A DNA stretch of 64,000 bases from Bacteroidales bacterium (GTDB lineage Bacteria > Bacteroidota > Bacteroidia > Bacteroidales > UBA1715), in NCBI GenBank assembly GCA_017642535.1, contig JAGCOW010000048.1, forward strand, positions 1-64,000. The letters are read 5' to 3'. The notes below the pieces were generated by a model that worked only from the letters and a program-made list of their open reading frames with translations, ran no database searches and was not told the DNA's origin. Each line of letters opens with the position of its first letter. Positions within the stretch are counted from its first letter, which is position 1. Shown in pieces: positions 51,057-59,233 of this stretch. A program made the translations under genes and the position numbers.

Positions 51057-53786
51057 TTATTCTACGTATCTTGTTGATTCTAACCACCACGTTCCGTCAC
51101 CGTCGTACAGCAACGTCGCAACACACGACTGGTTAGCCTCTCCTGTCGAAAAATCAAACTCGCTTGGATTCTTAACGGCAACGGTAGAACCGTTTCCGTC
51201 GTCCATAACGATGTAGAGATTTCTTCCGCCTGTGGAATCCTGCACGATTTTGAGTTGACAAGAAAATGCGTTGCTTTTCAATGTTTGTATGTTTGGCAAT
51301 ACGATTGTATTGTTGCTGCCTGTGAGCGTAAATTTCATCATCTTCTTTATGTCGCTCAATACAAGTGTGCCGCTCACATTCACATTGCTGACGTCTGAAC
51401 TTTTGAATACGCCACCTGTAGTTATTCCCGTAGGGTCGAATGTCGCACCGCTCTTTGCTATCCAACGCAAAACGTCACGTAAGTTTACCGAATAGAGGAA
51501 TGTTACTGAATAAGGCGGTATATGCTGTGCCAAACCTGTATAAGGATTTTCACTGTATATGGTTGTTCCGAATATGTGCATATCTCCGAAATCCCATACG
51601 TTCAACAATCCGTTGAAAGCAACGTCGCTCGTCTCATATTGAGCAAGCTCGTACATCAGATTCACACCGTCGGTCAGTTGTGCGAGAACTTCGGGGTCTT
51701 CATAATCTGCCGTGAAGTACAACACGCCATTTTCGTCGGTCTGTGCGTTACGCAAGTGTGATAGAGTGTCGTGTGTGATTGTCGTCGTGCTGCGTTTTAT
51801 CACGCTTGAAAGCGACGATGTTTTATAACCCATAAACTGTTCTTCGTCAGTTTGGGTAGAAGGGTTATACACCGTTTGTGTCCAACGTGACCATTGCAAA
51901 TCAGCCGTATTCGCAACGCCTATGCGTTTAATATACTTGCCGTCGCTATTGATTTCATCACAAGCAGAGCCAATGCCATACAATCCATATTCGGAGCATA
52001 CGGCAGGAAGATTCAACACGCTTTCCTCATAATCCACGAAAGAGAATTGGCTCTCTCCATACGACCACGCAAACTGAATAGACAAACAATCTTGTTTTGC
52101 GGTAAGTAGTGAAAATACAATCCAACCGTTATCGGGAGCGATGTATGTAGAAGCGTTTCCGTGCGTTCCACGTGTAAGAATTGTAACTTCGTCGGTCTCG
52201 TCAGTCGGTTGCGGTATCTGAAATCCAAGATACTCGAATCCTATTCCCGACAATGTTTCGCCACTTTTTACGACTGGTACATATCCATTGTTACCGCCGT
52301 CCACGCCTTGCAACACATTTACAAAAAACAACGTGTACGACGAATCGCTTGTTATTGTTCCGTCGCTATTGAGTTTCTTTCCGACAATGCGTTTTGCTTC
52401 GTCTTGGTAATTGAATAGATTTGTTCCACGGCTCACAATGTGAGTTGCTGTAAACGGCTTTAATTTGCCGTCGTCTTCGCCAATTAGCGACAAAATAAGA
52501 TTACCTGTAATCTTTTTCAGAATGCCTGTTGAAGATTCTGCAATACTGACTTCGCCACCGCTCGTTTGCCAAACAAATGCTGTGTTGTCAATAACAGCGT
52601 CGTCCTCGTTTGGCGTTATGTCACGTGCAAATCCAACGGACAATGCCGAAAAATAGCCTGCAAGTTCTCCTATAAGCGGTTGCCATTTTTCGCCATCGAA
52701 ATAATAATGTGTACCAGCAGGAATGTTGCCGTGTCTGTCCGTAACCTTATATGTTCCGTATGTCGTTTCATTTTCGGGCAATTCTGCGTATTCACATTCC
52801 CCTTTGTAACTAAACAAGTTTGCGATTGCACGGCTTATTTCGCCGCCTATCATCGAATATACGTAGTCTTTATGTATTGTAACATATCCTGTCGTGCTTG
52901 AAATCAACGTCTCTGAAACGTATGTAGTCACAAAACGACCGTGTATGTGCAATGTAGGCGACGCTAAATTCGTGATTGTGCCTACTGGCACGTGCGAATA
53001 GTAGTTATAAATGTTGCAAGCCTTATCAACGTTTGTTGTAAGAGGGTTTGCTATTGTCGTTCCACCATACGGATTGAATGTAACGACAAAAGACACTTCG
53101 TTGTCGAAACGTATGTTCAACTCTTTTGAACGATTAAGACTTGTGATTTTCAACTGCCAAATATCCTTAATCGGTTGCCCCGAAATGATTATATCCTTTA
53201 CATTGGGATTTATATTCCATTCCGTATAAGTTTCGGCAGTATGTTCTACGGTCGGTGCGACAATAGGAGTGGAGCAAAATATCTTTATGCTGTCGTCTGC
53301 TACTGACAACGCCTGTATAAGTTCCTCCCACGATTCAACACACACTTGCATACGACCAATGTCATATTTGTATTTTTGCTCTCCATACGCCTGTCTTGCA
53401 ACTGCAATTTCGTCGCCGTGTTTTGTGACCGTAGGTAATGGAGACAAACCACTAATTGAATCGTTATACGCTGACACATCGAGAATTTCCTCGTAGCTCC
53501 ATTCTTCCTCGTTCCACATCAACGCACAGAGCGAAGTTGTCGGGAAATTCAACTCGTCGAAATTCACATACACGCCACGCTCCAAGCCCCAAGCAAGATA
53601 ATACACTTTGCCCTGTGTCGTGTCGGGAACGGTGTTTTGTTCTGCCATACCCATATACGTATAGCCGTCAAGTATTTCGCTCTTCGCTTCAATCGCCTCT
53701 TCAATGTCGGATTCGCTTACAGTTGATTCGACAGTTATAATGTCGAATTTTCCCGTAAATGGATTGTATGTGACTTTCTTTTTCAT
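51057..53786 (-). CDS. Large fibre or adhesin protein
   Basis: The 909-residue protein opens with KKVTYNPFTGKFDII, a start widespread in fibre proteins of Bacteroidota phages. A segment follows (TYMGMAEQNTVPDT, QGKVYYLAW, GVYVNFDELNF, LCALMWNEEEW) also typical of phage-fibre heads. The middle and C-terminal parts are beta-rich with many G, N, S and T and several TNLFNYQDEA-like strands. It probably forms part of a host-contact structure with the diversified protein encoded next. Confidence 0.78.
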   Translation of the reverse strand: MKKKVTYNPFTGKFDIITVESTVSESDIEEAIEAKSEILDGYTYMGMAEQNTVPDTTQGKVYYLAWGLERGVYVNFDELNFPTTSLCALMWNEEEWSYEEILDVSAYNDSISGLSPLPTVTKHGDEIAVARQAYGEQKYKYDIGRMQVCVESWEELIQALSVADDSIKIFCSTPIVAPTVEHTAETYTEWNINPNVKDIIISGQPIKDIWQLKITSLNRSKELNIRFDNEVSFVVTFNPYGGTTIANPLTTNVDKACNIYNYYSHVPVGTITNLASPTLHIHGRFVTTYVSETLISSTTGYVTIHKDYVYSMIGGEISRAIANLFSYKGECEYAELPENETTYGTYKVTDRHGNIPAGTHYYFDGEKWQPLIGELAGYFSALSVGFARDITPNEDDAVIDNTAFVWQTSGGEVSIAESSTGILKKITGNLILSLIGEDDGKLKPFTATHIVSRGTNLFNYQDEAKRIVGKKLNSDGTITSDSSYTLFFVNVLQGVDGGNNGYVPVVKSGETLSGIGFEYLGFQIPQPTDETDEVTILTRGTHGNASTYIAPDNGWIVFSLLTAKQDCLSIQFAWSYGESQFSFVDYEESVLNLPAVCSEYGLYGIGSACDEINSDGKYIKRIGVANTADLQWSRWTQTVYNPSTQTDEEQFMGYKTSSLSSVIKRSTTTITHDTLSHLRNAQTDENGVLYFTADYEDPEVLAQLTDGVNLMYELAQYETSDVAFNGLLNVWDFGDMHIFGTTIYSENPYTGLAQHIPPYSVTFLYSVNLRDVLRWIAKSGATFDPTGITTGGVFKSSDVSNVNVSGTLVLSDIKKMMKFTLTGSNNTIVLPNIQTLKSNAFSCQLKIVQDSTGGRNLYIVMDDGNGSTVAVKNPSEFDFSTGEANQSCVATLLYDGDGTWWLESTRYVE

Positions 53787-53790
53787 AGTT

Positions 53791-54906
53791 TTATTGTTGT
53801 AAGAGTTCTATCTTCTGAATGAGACTGTTGTCGTTGTGGAACGCACCCATAAGTTGCCAAATACGTTCAAAATCTTCGTCGGAAAGTGTTTTTAGGAATT
53901 TACCGATTTCAGCAATCTTTTGTGAACGCTCATCGTCGGCTACTGGTTCTACTTCAACGTCTGTCACGGGTGCTGCAACTGTTTGTTGAGCAACTTCGTT
54001 GTCATCGTTATCAAGCATTTTCTTGAAATCCTCGCCGTTCATACCTGCAAGACTTCCGACAAACGATGCGTGTTTGCGTGCAAGATTCTCGACGATTTTT
54101 GTACCAACTCCTATTAGAGAAACACCTGCGAATGAATGTTCTGGTTTTAGTTTCTCCAATTCCTCTATTTGCTCGTTGAGTTCGTCAATTTCATCTTCAA
54201 GTTTTTCAGAATATGCCTGTTCGTCGGCAAGCTCTTTCTTTACACCCTCAAGTTCAGATTCGAGTTTGGTTTTCTCTATTAGAAGATTGTCGTATCTTTC
54301 TTTTTCTTTCTCTCGTTTGAACTCTTCCCGGATATTATTTTCACGCACAGCCATAATAGTTCCGAAAAGCCCCATATTTTTGTTCTCAAAACCTTCAAGC
54401 GACGTATTGACGTCGAATCCCATTAGTTTGAACACGTCGTTCATTCCTGCCATACTCATACCGTTCTGCGGTTGCTCTTGTTGTGGTTGCGGTTGGGGTT
54501 GTGGCTGAACTGGATGTTCTGTCGTTTCCTCATACCGTTCCTGTTGAATGATTATATTAGTCGGCGTAGTGGCACGTTTGGTTATAATCATCCATTTGCT
54601 GTTTTTTAACGGCTGGCCAGTGGTTTTTTTAATGAGTACTTGTATTGCTATGTTATTGGGATTGCTTAATATAGTCGAAATTGTATTGTCGTAAGACGAC
54701 ATAATTTCGGATTCTTTCGCTCCTTTTGTCACCATAATGGTGTCCCTCGATTGGAATCCACTACCAATCGTCTCGTTCAAAAATTCAATGTCGATTCTGA
54801 TTTCTTTTCCTGTCGAAATTGCATTCGACACACGTTGTGAGATAACCGAACGTACTTCATTTTTTCGGTTCTCAATTTCTGTAATGCTTAATTCTTCTTG
54901 TGCCAT
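53791..54906 (-). CDS. Coiled-coil structural or regulatory protein
   Basis: This 371-residue protein has a soluble N-terminus (~130 residues, with NRKNEVRSVISQRVSNAIS), a Gln/Pro-rich linker (PQPQPQPQQEQPQ) and a long predicted coiled coil at ~190-255 (EREKERYDNLLIEKTKLESE, ELADEQAYSEKLEDEIDELN). A C-terminal domain follows. It has no enzyme motifs. A scaffold or structural role is plausible given its place between small structural genes and fibres. Confidence 0.55.
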   Translation of the reverse strand: MAQEELSITEIENRKNEVRSVISQRVSNAISTGKEIRIDIEFLNETIGSGFQSRDTIMVTKGAKESEIMSSYDNTISTILSNPNNIAIQVLIKKTTGQPLKNSKWMIITKRATTPTNIIIQQERYEETTEHPVQPQPQPQPQQEQPQNGMSMAGMNDVFKLMGFDVNTSLEGFENKNMGLFGTIMAVRENNIREEFKREKEKERYDNLLIEKTKLESELEGVKKELADEQAYSEKLEDEIDELNEQIEELEKLKPEHSFAGVSLIGVGTKIVENLARKHASFVGSLAGMNGEDFKKMLDNDDNEVAQQTVAAPVTDVEVEPVADDERSQKIAEIGKFLKTLSDEDFERIWQLMGAFHNDNSLIQKIELLQQ

Positions 54907-54928
54907 AATTCTAATTATTTAGATCTGT

Positions 54929-55291
54929 TTATGTTTTCAGTACCGGGGAGACACGAATAAAATCGAGCCGAAAGTCGGGAACATTCTCATATTTAGTTTT
55001 TACTTTAATTATGAGAAATGTTTTGAACAGCTTATTGATAGACGTGCCCATTTGCGAAAGTTCCCTTTGTGTACATTCAATAGATTCAGTAGGCGATATG
55101 AGTTGCACCGTTGTAGTGTCTGCTACAAGGTCGTTGTTGCCAATACGGATTCCTGTCATTATAAGGCTTTCGTTAGCAAGTGACAAAACTTTTTCTTTCT
55201 CGTCAACTACTATGCTTGACGGAGTTACAACAGTGTCATATCCAAGCGAATGCAAACGCTCCTGTTCTATCTGTACAAGTCTATCTATCAT
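54929..55291 (-). CDS. Small structural-type hypothetical protein
   Basis: These 120 residues (MIDRLVQIEQERLHSLGYDT) contain helix then several beta-strands, with SIVVDEKEKVLSLA and RLDFIRVSPVLKT at the end. No family recognised. The start overlaps the end of the gene at 55281-55826 by 11 bp, so translation is coupled. Confidence 0.6.
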   Translation of the reverse strand: MIDRLVQIEQERLHSLGYDTVVTPSSIVVDEKEKVLSLANESLIMTGIRIGNNDLVADTTTVQLISPTESIECTQRELSQMGTSINKLFKTFLIIKVKTKYENVPDFRLDFIRVSPVLKT

Positions 55292-55826
55292 ATTCTATGT
55301 ATATTTTTACTTTGTAGTTGTTGCTAACATAGCCCGATTCCATTGGGTGATAGGCACTACGTTTCAAGTTTGGTTCAGAATCACGCTCTTCAACAATAAT
55401 CGTTAGCGTGCTTCCACCTTTGAGTTCAATAGATTCAGACAACTCTATTTTGTTGTTGGCGAACGTGCTGTCGTATCGTAGGTTGTTCGCTCCAAGTGTT
55501 GTCGATGAGTTCATATTCAATGCGACAAGCGGTGTTCCTGCGAGAATTGTCTTTGTGTTGTTTACAGAAATCGATACGTTTCCAATCTGTATGCTGTAGA
55601 AATCGTTCCACTCAATAGTAGTTCCTCCTTGACCGCTCTCCACTTTTTTTCTGTTTCTGTCGGGAAGCATTCTTTTATCGTGCCCCTTTGCCGTTAGACC
55701 ATTGAGAACGGCGAAACAGCAAATCGACTTGATATTGCGTACTTTCGACGGAATATTCACAGTGCGTTGGAACACGTTGCCCCACTCACTTCTATTAGGA
55801 ACTTCTATTTCTGCTATGTACAACAT
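55281..55826 (-). CDS. Beta-rich structural-type protein
   Basis: The 181 residues are rich in beta-strands and short turns (MLYIAEIEVPNRSEW, KGGSTLTIIVEERDS). They end in VKIYIEYDR, a last strand like that of the neighbouring small proteins (VNIYVVLENE, VDLYLCFIY). A jelly-roll or beta-sandwich virion protein is a reasonable guess. The next gene overlaps its start by none and precedes it by 5 bp. Confidence 0.55.
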   Translation of the reverse strand: MLYIAEIEVPNRSEWGNVFQRTVNIPSKVRNIKSICCFAVLNGLTAKGHDKRMLPDRNRKKVESGQGGTTIEWNDFYSIQIGNVSISVNNTKTILAGTPLVALNMNSSTTLGANNLRYDSTFANNKIELSESIELKGGSTLTIIVEERDSEPNLKRSAYHPMESGYVSNNYKVKIYIEYDR

Positions 55827-55831
55827 ACTTT

Positions 55832-56212
55832 TTATTCGTTTTCAAGCACAACGTATATATTTACTTTTATAGCTTCCGAAGAGCTGTTTGACAACACCAG
55901 TTCAAATTCGCTTGAACGTGCTGGAATGTTATCTTTTGAGAAATCGTACACTACTTTGTCACGTTCCACGTTGCCGTTGAATGTTACAATTGATGCGTCA
56001 GTTCCTTTTGGCAATATCTCGTTTCCTGCAATTTTTAGAAACAAACTGATTGGCGACAAGTCCTTTTTGTTTGCAGCAAAAGGCACGATGAAGAATCCTG
56101 TTGCTTTTGCATATTGTTCTTTCAATTGGTCAGAAATCACAAGTTCGCCGTCGTTGCCGTCGGCACGTGCTGGAACTTCTTGTCCACGCCATATTTGGTA
56201 ACTCTTTTTCAT
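55832..56212 (-). CDS. Small beta-rich protein, related to the C-terminus of the 417-residue protein
   Basis: This 126-residue protein (MKKSYQIWRGQEVPAR) contains NEILPKGTDASIV, matched by GEILPPNTDVCLY in the 417-residue protein. In both, a DF segment follows and then a final strand V-[ND]-[IL]-Y-[VL]. The two are therefore likely paralogous domains. It starts 1 bp after the stop of... the next upstream gene at 56214, so they are translationally coupled. Probable virion component. Confidence 0.6.
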   Translation of the reverse strand: MKKSYQIWRGQEVPARADGNDGELVISDQLKEQYAKATGFFIVPFAANKKDLSPISLFLKIAGNEILPKGTDASIVTFNGNVERDKVVYDFSKDNIPARSSEFELVLSNSSSEAIKVNIYVVLENE

Positions 56213-56213
56213 A

Positions 56214-57467
56214 TCAACTTAATTTTTTATAGATGAAACACAGGTATAAATCCACGTTTGCGTATTCCAAATCTTTTTCGGTTGCAAGTTCGTCGTCGTT
56301 TTTGTTAAGAGTGATGAGCAATGATTTCTTAACATTACCCTCGAAGTCAAGCAATGCTTTACGCCACGATATTTTTTCGGTAGCTGCATACAGGCATACG
56401 TCGGTATTTGGTGGTAGTATTTCGCCCTCGGTTCCCGAAAGCGACATATTATAATGTATATCGCTATTGACTACACGTTCAAATTGTTCCAACCAACTGT
56501 CGTTGTATTTAGGAGCTACGGAGTAAATCGGGAAAGCGAACATTTTTTCCACTATTCCGTCGAATTGCAATGCCTGCTCTACGCCGAACGCAACCTGTGA
56601 ATTGTCCATTTGTTCGTATAAAAGACGATAATCGCTATCTTTATACATATTCCCGCTACCTACTGGTATTTCCAACTCGTAACCGTCGGTGTATGGGTCA
56701 ACTGGTTCGTCGTATGGTTCTACGGCTGGTGCAGTTGGTTCTTCGGGTTCTGTTGGTTCTTCGTAGCGTGGAGTTTCGGGTGGTTGCGGCTCTTCGCCCT
56801 GTTCTCCTCCTTCTTCCCACTCTTGGTGTGCAGTTTCGTAGTCAGCCCACGCTTGTTCGTTGTCAGCCCACGCTTGGTGGTCTATTTCCCATTGTGCGTG
56901 TGCAGTTTCCCATTGTGCGTGTGCAGTGTTGTAATCTTCCCACGCCTGTTGGTTTTCTTCCCACGCTTGGTGGTCAACAACCCATTGTGCGTGTGCTTCA
57001 CGAAATTTATTTTGTAGATACGTTAGTGCCTCACGTGCCGTATCGAAATATTTTCCTTTAAGTTTGATTTTTCGGGTTTCTACAAATTCGTAACCCGTAG
57101 CTTCGTCTATTGTTTTGTCGGAACAAACGAAAACAATGTTGAAATCGTTTGCGTTTACTTTCGACAGACTATTCTTGACGAAATCTATTTTTATTTCCGA
57201 AAAGTTCACATTCAAATTAACTTCGAGTGCTACATCTTCCCAACGATGCTTGTGTGTGCCGTATGGCTGGCTCGTCATAAACGGGAGAATCGGAAGATTG
57301 CGGCAAATCTGCTTGCCGTCTATAAGTATTGATACCATATCGATTATTTTCTTGTATTCAAACACAGAATCATTTTTACTCTCGAAAAACACGTGAGTTA
57401 TTGACTTTGCACCTGCTGGTGTCTGCGTCAGAATTGTGTCGGTATCGCTTGGTATCGTATAGAACAT
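56214..57467 (-). CDS. Structural protein with tryptophan-heptad repeat stalk and Pro/Glu linker
   Basis: The 417-residue protein has an N-terminal beta domain (1 to ~150). A repeat region at ~155-215 follows in which Trp recurs every seven residues (AHAQWVVDHQAWEENQQAW and similar). A Pro/Glu-rich linker follows (EPQPPETPRYEEPTEPEEP), then a C-terminal beta domain (~270-417) similar to the 126-residue neighbour. Trp heptads of this kind form a trimeric or higher coiled coil, so it is likely a stalk or fibre base, encoded just downstream of a terminator. Confidence 0.65.
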   Translation of the reverse strand: MFYTIPSDTDTILTQTPAGAKSITHVFFESKNDSVFEYKKIIDMVSILIDGKQICRNLPILPFMTSQPYGTHKHRWEDVALEVNLNVNFSEIKIDFVKNSLSKVNANDFNIVFVCSDKTIDEATGYEFVETRKIKLKGKYFDTAREALTYLQNKFREAHAQWVVDHQAWEENQQAWEDYNTAHAQWETAHAQWEIDHQAWADNEQAWADYETAHQEWEEGGEQGEEPQPPETPRYEEPTEPEEPTAPAVEPYDEPVDPYTDGYELEIPVGSGNMYKDSDYRLLYEQMDNSQVAFGVEQALQFDGIVEKMFAFPIYSVAPKYNDSWLEQFERVVNSDIHYNMSLSGTEGEILPPNTDVCLYAATEKISWRKALLDFEGNVKKSLLITLNKNDDELATEKDLEYANVDLYLCFIYKKLS

Positions 57468-57493
57468 TTTTTCAGTCGGTTTGTTGAATTGAT

Positions 57494-57531
57494 AAATAAA
57501 AAAGGGCGTGCGGCGTAATCCTCACGCCCTT
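57494..57531 (-). terminator. Internal terminator after the 196-residue gene
   Basis: On the minus strand the 9-bp stem AAGGGCGTG / CACGCCCTT with a 12-nt loop is followed by TTTTTTATT. It lies 37 bp past the stop of the gene ending at 57568, so that gene can be expressed at a higher level than those below it. Confidence 0.88.
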
Positions 57532-57567
57532 TTCGTAAAAACCTAAATTTATTATTATGACGGAAAA

Positions 57568-58158
57568 TTAGGCTTTGTTGGTTTTAACACCGTAGAATAC
57601 ACATTTGATGAATGTGTTATTCGTTGTTTCGTCGCAAGGTGCGGCTAAATACAATGTAGGAATAATATCCGACAACGGAGTTACCATTTTTGGAGAATCG
57701 AATGCTACATATCCAACCAACTTGTCAGAATACTGACTTGTGCGGAATGCTTCGCAAGACGAACGAGGCATTAAAATGCGGTCGCCTTGTTTCAGTTCGA
57801 TTTCACCATTTGCAATCGTTTGGTCGATTTTACCGTAATCAGCTGCGGCAACAGCTTCGTCAGTTGTTCCACGTGTTTTTGCAGCTGAAGATTGAAGCAA
57901 CTGCATACCTGTGAACAAGGCATATTCGTTAGCTTCCAATTTACGGCTGTTTACGTTAGTTACACCTACTTTCTTTTTGTCGGCGGACTGCATCAACTCG
58001 ATAGTTGTGTTAGTGCCGATGTAACGTGCAGCATACATAGAGTAATCTACGAGTTGCACAACCTTGTTTTTCAATGCCGATTGCATTTCGACCGAAACTT
58101 GACCGATACGTGCTGCGAATTCTTCTTTTGCAGCTGCTATTTTTACTACGTTTTCCAT
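57568..58158 (-). CDS. Candidate major coat protein
   Basis: The 196-residue protein starts MENVVKIAAAKEEFAARIGQ. It is mixed helix then beta, with SMYAARYIGTNTTIELMQ, LEANEYALFTGMQLLQ and a C-terminal beta region ending FIKCVFYGVKTNKA. No signal or TM. I have no homology evidence. The case for a coat protein is its position in the structural block, its size, its isolation by an efficient terminator just after it and the small spacing before. It could equally be another abundant virion or DNA-binding protein. Confidence 0.4.
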   Translation of the reverse strand: MENVVKIAAAKEEFAARIGQVSVEMQSALKNKVVQLVDYSMYAARYIGTNTTIELMQSADKKKVGVTNVNSRKLEANEYALFTGMQLLQSSAAKTRGTTDEAVAAADYGKIDQTIANGEIELKQGDRILMPRSSCEAFRTSQYSDKLVGYVAFDSPKMVTPLSDIIPTLYLAAPCDETTNNTFIKCVFYGVKTNKA

Positions 58159-58194
58159 TGTTTTCTTATTTTTTTGTTTATACTTTTTTTTCTT

Positions 58195-58734
58195 TTACAC
58201 GAAGTCAAATCCATTAACCAATGAATAGTCAGCATCACCGACCACGCCCATCATATTGCTTGGGTCGGGATGAACGACCTGCAACTCGTTGTTGTCAGGT
58301 AATTGGTCGTAGTTTGTGATTTCCACAGTTTCGCCAACACCCGGCATAATCGGAGTTAATGGTTTATCATCATCATTACCGCTCAAAGCGATTTTAGTTT
58401 CACCAGCGATTGCGTTTACAAGGTTTACACCACCTGCTGCGCCAATGCCAAGAGCAACCGTTTTCAAAGTGTCGTTCTTAACTGCTGCGTGAGTAACCAA
58501 GCCAACACCAATCATTGCTGCTGGAACCACAAACTTCGATGATGTTCCGTCCAAGCCCAAAAGGTCAGTTCCCGAAACAGCATCTTTCTTTTGCACGAAT
58601 TTTTGTACCATAGTACCGACTGCGATACCTGCTACAAGTGCAGCACCTTTTTTAGCATAGTTTGCTACGCCACCCATAGAGAAAGTCTTCGGGCTTTTAG
58701 TGCTGCGTCTTTTACGTTTTTTAGACTCTGCCAT
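58195..58734 (-). CDS. Basic-start membrane protein
   Basis: The 179-residue protein begins with a strongly basic segment (AESKKRKRRSTKSPK). Two to three hydrophobic stretches follow (GAALVAGIAVGTMVQKFV, FVVPAAMIGVGLVTHAAV, TVALGIGAAGGVNLVNAIAG), then an acidic C-terminus with Asp/Pro-rich stretch to DYSLVNGFDFV. No family. The basic start plus TM layout recurs in the 153- and 938-residue neighbours, so they may be members of a group of virion membrane proteins. Confidence 0.55.
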   Translation of the reverse strand: MAESKKRKRRSTKSPKTFSMGGVANYAKKGAALVAGIAVGTMVQKFVQKKDAVSGTDLLGLDGTSSKFVVPAAMIGVGLVTHAAVKNDTLKTVALGIGAAGGVNLVNAIAGETKIALSGNDDDKPLTPIMPGVGETVEITNYDQLPDNNELQVVHPDPSNMMGVVGDADYSLVNGFDFV

Positions 58735-58759
58735 TTTTGTAAAAATTTTATGTTAATAA

Positions 58760-59221
58760 CTATTGTAATGCGAGCACTTTCTTGCCCGATTTCTTACTTT
58801 TCTTACTTGTTTTTTTAGATTTTTTTGGCTTCTTCGTACCGTTCAATGCAGCCGTTGCTGTTTTGCCCGATGCAGATGAAACACTTTTCTTCTTGTTGCC
58901 GTCAATTAACGAGTAAATGAGACAACCGCCAGCAACAACACCCAAGCAAATTGCTCCGATTTTGATGCCTCTCTTTGCCTTTTCTGATAGATTGATGTTC
59001 ATAAATCCTTTCTTTTTAGTTTGACCTGTTATTTGTTTGAATAATTCTTCCGAACAAGTTGTTACATTGTACAGATTCTTCAACGCTGTTTCGGTTGCAT
59101 TCCAAAACTTTCCGTCTGCCTCAACGCCTAATGCGGTCTGCAAGACCTTGATGTTTTCGCCCTGCATTCCCTTTGCAAGTGGAAAACTTTCTGCCGTGTA
59201 CGATGTTGGTGTATTTGCCAT
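58760..59221 (-). CDS. Peptidoglycan-binding-like domain plus membrane segment
   Basis: This 153-residue protein has an N-terminal segment LAKGMQGENIKVLQTALG, then VEADGKFWNATETALKNLY, which matches the repeated helix motif of peptidoglycan-binding domain 1. A TM helix follows near residues 88-106 (KIGAICLGVVAGGCLIYSL), then a Lys/Ser-rich tail (KKPKKSKKTSKKSKK). It may tether the particle or a membrane to the cell wall. It starts 12 bp after the 938-residue gene's stop. Confidence 0.65.
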   Translation of the reverse strand: MANTPTSYTAESFPLAKGMQGENIKVLQTALGVEADGKFWNATETALKNLYNVTTCSEELFKQITGQTKKKGFMNINLSEKAKRGIKIGAICLGVVAGGCLIYSLIDGNKKKSVSSASGKTATAALNGTKKPKKSKKTSKKSKKSGKKVLALQ

Positions 59222-59233
59222 AGTTATAATGTA

